A stretch of DNA of 21,329 nt from contig JBJYWI010000171.1 of NCBI GenBank assembly GCA_046259385.1, positions 1 to 21,329 of the forward strand. The letters are read 5' to 3'. Numbering within the stretch: the first letter of the stretch is position 1; the number at the start of each line of letters is the position of its first letter. The translations under genes were made by a program, and so were the position numbers. This stretch comes from CAVWDI01 sp046259385 (GTDB lineage: Bacteria > Chloroflexota > Anaerolineae > Anaerolineales > UBA4823). Of this stretch, positions 15,985 through 21,329 are shown piece after piece. The notes under the pieces are model-generated. The model was given only the letters and a program-made list of their open reading frames with translations. It was not told the DNA's origin and made no database searches.

Positions 15985-16526
15985 CTAAATCAACTCCTTC
16001 GCCATTTCGTATATTTTGCATACTGTCCTCCAGTTGCCGTCCGCCATTGACACACCCAGCAATCTCTCGGCATTTGCAACCAGCTTGGATCTGCCTATTC
16101 CCTCCGGGGCATATAGATAGAATACCTGTTCGATAAGCTGAAATCGTTCGCTGTCCCTTTTGAGTCTTTCAAGCACCTCCATATTTGGCTTCTCCGGACC
16201 GGATGCAAGAAAACCTGCATGCAATGCTTTGGGATCCTTTGCCACTTCGAGGAATGGATTCATCCTGATAACCATTTCGAATTCCTCTAATTCCAACAGC
16301 AGAACGTGGGGTTCAAATCCGCAGTGTTTCTTGATTTCACTACTTATTTTCTTTGAAAGCCTTGAATTATTTTTTCCGTGCCTAAAAATACCACGTTGCC
16401 ACTTTGTATGTAGGTTCTAACATTTCGTGCGCCGAGGTCTTCAAGGACTGCGCAAAGGTCTTGCATCGGTAGAGTATTCTTCCCACCAACGTTAATCCCT
16501 CGGAAAAGGGCAGTATAAACCTTCAA
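15985..16526 (-). pseudogene. DUF1697 family protein, broken by a one-base frameshift
   Basis: The two halves of a DUF1697 protein lie in different frames. The N-terminal half starts at a TTG at 16526 that overlaps the stop of the ArsC-like gene (KVYTALFRGINVGGKN, then RTYIQSGNVVFLG) and ends at a stop at 16344. The C-terminal half continues one frame over (SSEIKKHCGFEPHVLLLEL, then IRMNPF and GIGRSKLV) to the stop at 15985. The frames meet at a run of six A bases (16370-16375 on the reverse strand); a seventh A would restore one protein of about 180 residues, the family's normal length. This may be a real mutation, a phase-variable tract or a sequencing error. DUF1697 proteins have no established activity. 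Confidence 0.8.
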
Positions 16527-16966
16527 TTGATCACCGTTTCGAATGTGGTGTTGCTATCTGCGCCCAATGATCCAGGCATCAGCTGCAACCGGGAGAAACC
16601 ACGCACTTGGCGAAATTTCGCTAGTTTTTCTTCCTCCGTTCCTTCAAATTTAGCAGGATCTTCAAATGACCAGTGCAACCGTTGATTTACACCCGGCCAC
16701 ACAGTTGGACAATTACTCTCAAGATCATCACAAACGGTAATCAGGTATAGAAATTGAACTTTTCCAAGATAAGTACCAATTCCTTTGGGCGTTTGGGCAG
16801 ATACATCCATTCCTATTTCATCCATTACTTTGTTAGTGAAGGGATTCATCCCTCTGGATTCTAAACCAGCACATTGGGCATCGAACCTATTGCTCGCATA
16901 TTTACGCAAAAATGCCGCAGTATCCCCGCCTTCCATCACGCGCTTTGTTAGCTCACTCCTTATCAC
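16523..16966 (-). pseudogene. Low-molecular-weight phosphatase / ArsC-like protein lacking its catalytic loop
   Basis: The readable part matches the thioredoxin-type arsenate reductase family from its second segment onward: FLRKYASNRFDAQCAGLESRG, ITVCDDLESNCP (Cys79 and Cys86, spaced like the redox cysteines of S. aureus ArsC), RLHWSFEDP and EEEKLAKFRQVR. What is missing is the N-terminal CxGNSxRSQMAE loop that carries the nucleophilic Cys. The frame begins at a GTG only 12 bases after the DinB-like stop, and in its place is a sequence with no CX5R. The last 25 or so residues (after FRQVRG) also diverge from the family. It lies between intact and broken genes, so I read it as a 5'-truncated remnant, though a re-purposed small protein is possible. 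It is in the same frame as the DinB-like gene upstream. Confidence 0.7.
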
Positions 16967-16978
16967 ACAATAAATGGA

Positions 16979-17500
16979 TTAGCGTAACTTAACCTGCGCG
17001 ACCCAACCAGGCGCAGAGTCGGTTTCCTGCCCAAGGAGCATGCTCAAATGCGCGGCGTGTTCCTGGATATGCCGCATGTTATAGAGTAGAAGCTCGGCGA
17101 CGGTCTTAACGCGCCAGTTATTCCGAACTCGCTGGGGCTCGTTTTCGTCCGCAAGACTCTCAACTTTTGCGCGGCACTTGGCGCGTGCATAATCCAGATA
17201 GGTTTGAAGCTCCTGTTTGGTGTACACCCGCTCCGGTAATACAGCATCCATTTCAAGTTCCGAGAGAGTAAAAGGTGGGGGAACAGTAAATCCGTCCGCT
17301 GACTCAGAGCAATAATAGTCGAGCCAAAATATTGCATGGTACGCAACATACCAGAATTCGGTGAACTCGGGCTGCAATTCTGACTCGCGCCATAGGCGCG
17401 CCTGCCAGAGTTCTTCGGGACAGGAATTCAGCGCATTTTGCAGAGTCTCAATCGTGGCACCGAACTGGTGCCAGATGACTTCCTTCCAAAATGGGTTCAT
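16979..17500 (-). CDS. DinB-like (DUF664-type) putative metal-binding protein
   Basis: The 173-residue protein begins at an ATG with AGGAGG 6 bases upstream. It has the DinB/YfiT four-helix pattern: a starting helix with WHQFGATIETLQNAL, YVAYHAIFWLDYY (His55), a central Pro-rich loop (PPPFTLSELE), and LLYNMRHIQEHAAHL with His144 and His148. His55, His144 and His148 would be the metal triad. Family members include thiol-dependent transferases and uncharacterised damage-induced proteins, so no substrate is proposed. It is complete; the downstream ArsC-like and DUF1697 genes on the same strand are broken. Confidence 0.85.
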   Translation of the reverse strand: MNPFWKEVIWHQFGATIETLQNALNSCPEELWQARLWRESELQPEFTEFWYVAYHAIFWLDYYCSESADGFTVPPPFTLSELEMDAVLPERVYTKQELQTYLDYARAKCRAKVESLADENEPQRVRNNWRVKTVAELLLYNMRHIQEHAAHLSMLLGQETDSAPGWVAQVKLR

Positions 17501-18036
17501 CGCGCCTCCTTGGCTAATGGGTTGCGTTGAAGTGTACTATAAAACCTGCATTTGGAATGACAAAACCAATCCAACAGGTTGATAGCCTTTTATATTAATA
17601 CCTGAAATTTTCCAAAGTCGTTTTCTCGACGGATCAAGCCTCCATATGAATATTATTAGGGCTAAGTCTTTTTTTTGAGGAAAATGGGGAATAACCTGCA
17701 AAAAGTCCAAAATATTGGAGTCTGTCATTCTTTCTGTTTCGCTTGTTAAGAACCTAATATTTAGTGCGACGCATATTGCGGAGCATCTTCCTCATGAAGT
17801 CCTTTTTGAAACTAGGGAGCATTTCGCGGGGATCAGTTTCGTTGCATTTTTTCTGTGCAGTTAATTCCAGGTGTAACACGCTTTTGATCCTTCGACTTCT
17901 CCCCCACAGGGATGCTTCGCTCAAAGCAGGCTGTATCGCAAAAGGAAGGTTACATTAAGTAGCGAATAAAACGGGGGATCGACCACCGAAGTGAAAAGTT
18001 AAATTAAACTCAATCAACGGCTCACGGAGGTGAAAA
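17501..18036. other. Intergenic region upstream of the recombinase pair
   Basis: About 535 bases separate the DinB-like gene (leftward) from the first recombinase (rightward). It should contain promoters for both and possibly the left end of a mobile unit. I found no convincing promoter and no second copy of the dif-like arms seen after the second recombinase. A short inverted pair (AACCTG at 17543, CAGGTT at 17575) is too weak to call. A plus-strand open frame at 17764-17958 has no ribosome site and is not called. Confidence 0.5.
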
Positions 18037-18939
18037 ATGTCCCCCAAACAACAGATCGATGGTTTTGAAAAGTACTGGAGACGGCGAAAGCCAGGCTCCA
18101 GTACTGCGCTGCATTACGCCAGCGATGTCCGTATCTTCTTCAAATGGGCACAAGGGATTTCCCCAGATACCATCACGGTGCACGATGTGGATGAGTTTAT
18201 CGGATGGCAGCAGAGCCTGGACCGGGCACAGGCAACCATCCGGCGGCGCCTGATTGCACTGCACATGTTCTATGACTACCTGACATATATTCGCGAGGAG
18301 CACGTTGCTAATCCAGTCATCACCCAGCGGCATTATATCGACAAGGGCCACCACCTGCCCAGAGATATTCGTCAAGAAGAAATCGAAAAACTGTCCACAG
18401 CGATCGGCGATCACCTGAGAGACCGCACGATCTTCACATTGATGCTGCATACCGGGATGAGAGTAGGGGAAGTGGTCAATCTGCGCCTTGCTGATGTTTA
18501 CTTATCTGAGAACCGTCTACCGCATCTGCGTGTTATTGGTAAGGGTCAACGCGAACGGATCGCTTATCTGTCTGCTACTGCAACCCTGCTGCTAAACGAA
18601 TATCTGGCAACGCGTCCCGTCAAAACGGAAGAAAAGGTCTTTCTGAACCGACGGTGGAAATCAATCACGATCACCGGTATTCAACTGCAACTAGCCATGT
18701 ACTGCCGCCAGGCGGATATTTGGGTTACATGCCACCAACTAAGGCATACGTTTGCCTGCCGCATGATTGCAGCCGGTGTGCCGGTCTCTTCGATCCGGAA
18801 AATGCTTGGACACAACAGCATTCGGACTACTCAGATGTATGTGCAAGTCGCTGACACTCAAGTAGAACGAGATTATCGCGCCGGGATCCAGAAGGTGATC
18901 GAAAATTGTGCAACCCTGCCAGAGGTGTCTCATGGATGA
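18037..18939 (+). CDS. Tyrosine recombinase/integrase (first of a pair)
   Basis: This 300-residue recombinase has a strong ribosome site (GGAGGTG, 5 bases before the ATG). An N-terminal core-binding domain (about 7-100) is followed by the catalytic domain with every key residue: Arg142 in HTGMRVGEV, Lys169 in GKGQRER, His233 and Arg236 in HQLRHT, His259 in LGHN, and Tyr268 in TTQMYVQV. It should cut and rejoin DNA at short inverted arms through a 3'-phosphotyrosine intermediate. The next recombinase starts 8 bases before this gene ends, so they are translated together. Size is close to XerC/XerD. Paired overlapping recombinases occur in Tn554-type transposons and in three-gene RIT elements; no third one is seen here. 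Confidence 0.95.
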   Translation: MSPKQQIDGFEKYWRRRKPGSSTALHYASDVRIFFKWAQGISPDTITVHDVDEFIGWQQSLDRAQATIRRRLIALHMFYDYLTYIREEHVANPVITQRHYIDKGHHLPRDIRQEEIEKLSTAIGDHLRDRTIFTLMLHTGMRVGEVVNLRLADVYLSENRLPHLRVIGKGQRERIAYLSATATLLLNEYLATRPVKTEEKVFLNRRWKSITITGIQLQLAMYCRQADIWVTCHQLRHTFACRMIAAGVPVSSIRKMLGHNSIRTTQMYVQVADTQVERDYRAGIQKVIENCATLPEVSHG

Positions 18940-20140
18940 GAACCCTATTTCTACCTTGTCGGGATCGCTGGCCGAATCCCTTGAGTATGCACCTGCAACC
19001 TGGTCGATGTCAGATGATATTCGAAGCCAGCGTAAGCCAAGGATGGATATTTTGGCCATGCCAGAGCGTCTGAATGAGGTGCCCGAATGGTTGCGCACAC
19101 CACTGCGCCGCTTTCTGCGTTTGAAACAGCGCAATTGGCCTGTGAAGACTGTACAACGATCTACCAGGCAGCTCTTCAACCGCTTGAACCACATGATCTC
19201 CTTCTTCATCCAGAACTATGAATGGGGCGAGTGGCAGCAGTTCTCTCCCCGTTGGCTTGAAGATTATATTAATACCAAGCTGCGCGAGGGGAAAGTACCT
19301 GGCACAATCAATTGGGATCTGATCTATTTCCGGGAGATGTGTCGATTTTTTATCGAGGAAGGTATCAATGTGCCAGCGTCGATCCTGAAGCTAAAGGTGT
19401 TGGACACTCCGCGCCGTTTACCCCGCCCCTTATCTCCAGAACAAGTTCGCCGATTGGAACGTTGCATTCAAACCACTATTACGGAAGCCGAAACTGACAG
19501 GCAATGGGCATTAGCAGTCAGAGACCTGGCCTGTTTCTATTTGCTGTGGCACTGCGGGCTGCGGATCAGCGAAGTCAGCTATTTGCAATTGAATGATGTT
19601 GACCTTGATGAACAGAAGTTATTTATCCGCAACAGCAAGGAACGCAAAGATCGGATTGCCTATATGAGTGACACGGCAGCGATGGCATTACAACAACATC
19701 TGGCGATCCGGCTCAACCAGGATGCTGTATACATATTTGCCATAAAACAAAGACCCATAACCTCACGTAGCCTGCAAAGGCGCCTTGTTTTTTATAGTCA
19801 GCAAAGTGGCGTACCAGTGACTGCCCAACGTCTCAGACATACCTTTGCCAGCCAGATGTTGACGGCTGGTATGCCGATATCTTCTCTCCAGCGATATTTG
19901 GGACACGAAAACCTTGATACAACCATGATTTACGCTGAGGTATCAGATCCTTTACTACCCCAGGATTATTACCAGGGCATTGCAACTCTGGATCCTAGTT
20001 CTGATAAATTATCGATGAGTGAGTCAGGGCTGACTCAACAACGCACACTCCGGCAATTGGTCGAAGAACTCAAGACACCGGGGTTGGAGCAGTCTCGCCA
20101 TGATGAGATTCTGGATGTCATCCTGGCGAATATCAAGTAG
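18932..20140 (+). CDS. Tyrosine recombinase/integrase (second of a pair), box II His replaced by Gln
   Basis: The ATG at 18932 lies 8 bases inside the preceding gene with AGAGGTG upstream, giving 402 residues; an earlier GTG at 18908 is less likely. Residues 1-48 are a variable tail, about 50-160 the core-binding domain, and 165-340 the catalytic domain: Arg211 in CGLRISEV, Lys236/Lys239 in SKERKDR, Arg302 and His303 in QRLRHT, His325 in LGHE, and Tyr334 in TTMIYAEV. The first position of box II, normally His as in its partner, is Gln299. A C-terminal extension of about 60 residues follows the catalytic tyrosine. It is likely to work with the first recombinase, perhaps as a heterodimer on unequal arms. 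A dif-like inverted site begins 9 bases after its stop. Confidence 0.93.
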   Translation: MDENPISTLSGSLAESLEYAPATWSMSDDIRSQRKPRMDILAMPERLNEVPEWLRTPLRRFLRLKQRNWPVKTVQRSTRQLFNRLNHMISFFIQNYEWGEWQQFSPRWLEDYINTKLREGKVPGTINWDLIYFREMCRFFIEEGINVPASILKLKVLDTPRRLPRPLSPEQVRRLERCIQTTITEAETDRQWALAVRDLACFYLLWHCGLRISEVSYLQLNDVDLDEQKLFIRNSKERKDRIAYMSDTAAMALQQHLAIRLNQDAVYIFAIKQRPITSRSLQRRLVFYSQQSGVPVTAQRLRHTFASQMLTAGMPISSLQRYLGHENLDTTMIYAEVSDPLLPQDYYQGIATLDPSSDKLSMSESGLTQQRTLRQLVEELKTPGLEQSRHDEILDVILANIK

Positions 20141-20148
20141 AATTTGGG

Positions 20149-20174
20149 TACGGTGTATAAGTAAATAGACCGTA
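20149..20174. repeat. Candidate recombinase core site (dif-like inverted arms)
   Basis: TACGGTGTAT at 20149-20158 and the reverse complement of 20165-20174 (TACGGTCTAT) agree at 9 of 10 positions around a 6-base spacer (AAGTAA). That geometry, two arms of about 10 bases and a 6-8 base centre, is that of XerCD/integrase core sites. It lies just after the second recombinase, where an element end is often found. No second copy was spotted in the window. Confidence 0.4.
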
Positions 20175-20238
20175 TTGTTATGTTGTATGCATTCGTAAGG
20201 CGGCAAAAGCAATTAGGATAAGATACAAGAATAAATCT

Positions 20239-21240
20239 ATGAAAAAACTGCTAACCACTATACTTCGCTGGGGCGGACGGGTATTGTTGATTAGCATATG
20301 TCTCTTCTTAGTTCTCATTGTCTATCTGATGATTCGGGAGTCTATCACCCGAAGCGAATACCGGGCTGAGTACCCCCCTCCAGGCCAAATGGTGGATCTC
20401 GGCACCCACGAGATCCACCTAAATTGTGTCGGAAGCGGAACTCCAACAGTCGTTTTTGAATCCGATCTTGATCAATACGGATCATTAAGCTGGAATTCTG
20501 TCCAAGGGGAAATAGGGAAATATACTCGCACATGCAGCTATGACCGAGCAGGGATATTATGGAGTGAACCGGGACCGCTTCCAAGAGATGGTGAGACGAT
20601 TGCCAGTGAGCTCGGTGCTGTACTGGATGCTGCTGGAGAAGATGGTCCCTATGTGCTGGTAGGACATGCCTTTGGTGGGGTCTATGTAAGATTATTTGCG
20701 GGTCAAAATCCTGATGATGTATGCGGCATGGTATTGATTGAATCAAGTCATCCTGAAATGCTCACGCGCTTCAGTGAGTATGGCGTTGTACCAGAAATTC
20801 CAGACAGAAATATCAGGCCCTTGATCCTGTTTTTGTCTCATCTAGGATCGCCAGGTCGATATAAAGGGAATGTATATAACCTACCACCCGAAATCTATGA
20901 TCCAGTACAGGCATTCTTACCTGAATCAAGTATGACATGGTTTGATGAGAAAGTTGAAAGCCCTAACACACTGGCACAAGCAGGGCAGTATGAATATCTG
21001 GGCAACTGGCCATTGATTGTGCTTGCTACTTCAGGACCTTCACCTTCCTTGGGAGATCTAGGACAGAAACTAGATGATTTATGGCTCGAAATGCAGCGGG
21101 AGTTGCTCTCACTCAGTGAGAATAGCGAGATCAGAATTTATGAAGGTGGGCATTATCCTCAGCTTCAAGATCCCGAGGTGATCATTGAGACCATTCAGGA
21201 TGTACTCGGAAGATGTAAAGAAACATCGCCATTACCCTGA
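20239..21240 (+). CDS. Membrane-anchored alpha/beta hydrolase-fold protein with the nucleophile Ser replaced by Ala
   Basis: The 333-residue protein has an N-terminal membrane anchor (about 12-32), then an alpha/beta hydrolase fold: HEIHLNCVGSGTPTVVFES (57-75), CSYDRAG (99-105), the nucleophile elbow VGHAFGG (141-147), VLIESSHPE and EGGHYPQLQDP with the expected catalytic His305. The elbow should be G-x-S-x-G, usually GHSFGG in this group; here the Ser is Ala144 (codon GCC, one base from TCC). The expected hydrolase would therefore lack its nucleophile. It may be a pseudoenzyme with a binding role or a recently inactivated gene; the frame is otherwise intact. The ribosome site is weak (AGGATAAG, 18 bases upstream). 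It follows the recombinase pair and may be cargo or merely a neighbour. Confidence 0.85.
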   Translation: MKKLLTTILRWGGRVLLISICLFLVLIVYLMIRESITRSEYRAEYPPPGQMVDLGTHEIHLNCVGSGTPTVVFESDLDQYGSLSWNSVQGEIGKYTRTCSYDRAGILWSEPGPLPRDGETIASELGAVLDAAGEDGPYVLVGHAFGGVYVRLFAGQNPDDVCGMVLIESSHPEMLTRFSEYGVVPEIPDRNIRPLILFLSHLGSPGRYKGNVYNLPPEIYDPVQAFLPESSMTWFDEKVESPNTLAQAGQYEYLGNWPLIVLATSGPSPSLGDLGQKLDDLWLEMQRELLSLSENSEIRIYEGGHYPQLQDPEVIIETIQDVLGRCKETSPLP

Positions 21241-21329
21241 AAGGTGAGCTGGATATGTAAACCAAAATGGTTGCTTTATGTCTAAATGGATTGAGAGCTG
21301 CTTTGGAAACATGCCGCCTAACATCTCGC

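Noticed and set aside
17764..17958. 64-codon frame upstream of the recombinases, considered as an excisionase
   Set aside because: There is no ribosome site, no helix-turn-helix pattern and its composition is unlike a protein.
18037..20140. Three-gene RIT element
   Set aside because: Only two recombinases are present; the next gene is an alpha/beta hydrolase, not a third recombinase.
1..21329. tRNA or rRNA genes
   Set aside because: On reading the gaps I found no cloverleaf-like segment with a T-loop GTTCRA core in the right setting and no rRNA-like block.

Overview
The window looks like a chromosome segment from a member of the Chloroflexota, most likely Anaerolineae. This is inferred from gene style: surface proteins with long Thr-Pro linkers after the lipobox or Tat signal, stand-alone OmpR-type two-component pairs, a YkcB-like GT39 membrane glycosyltransferase, a DinB-like gene and a short bacterial-PH protein. 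No rRNA or tRNA is present to test it. Base composition is mosaic: roughly 1.6-7.6 kb is AT-rich, 8.4-12.6 kb is clearly GC-rich, and the rest is intermediate.

Layout. (1) 1-1596, minus strand: a Tat-exported DUF362 protein followed by the start of a GT39-like membrane protein that runs off the left edge. (2) 2145-6895, minus strand: a sensor histidine kinase, its overlapping OmpR-type regulator, and a formate/nitrite-transporter (FNT) channel carrying an unusual N-terminal domain of about 215 residues. Three copies of a 16-bp half-site lie between regulator and channel. (3) 7169-7442, plus strand: a very compact transcription unit (promoter inside a palindrome, strong ribosome site, 50-codon secreted-peptide gene, intrinsic terminator), too short for routine gene calling. 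(4) 7545-8167: an isoprenylcysteine/phospholipid methyltransferase-like membrane protein with a near-consensus promoter. (5) 8376-12595: a YkcB-type GT39 glycosyltransferase divergent from a second response-regulator/histidine-kinase operon. (6) 12679-13656: a lipoprotein with a palindrome-overlapped promoter. (7) 13833-17500, minus strand: a PH-domain protein, a GT1/GT28-type glycosyltransferase, a DUF1697 gene broken by one missing A, an ArsC-like gene without its catalytic loop, and a DinB-like gene. (8) 18037-20174, plus strand: two overlapping tyrosine recombinases followed by a small dif-like inverted site. (9) 20239-21240: a membrane-anchored alpha/beta hydrolase whose nucleophile serine is alanine.

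Working together (inference). The 2.1-6.9 kb block reads as a signal-responsive anion-channel module in which the regulator probably binds the repeated half-sites upstream of the channel gene. The 8.4-12.6 kb block resembles envelope-glycosylation loci in which a GT39 enzyme is paired with a two-component system. The broken genes at 16-17 kb next to paired recombinases at 18-20 kb suggest an accessory, rearranging region. The items most worth following up are the 50-residue secreted peptide unit, the FNT fusion with its half-site array, and the recombinase pair with its adjacent inverted site.
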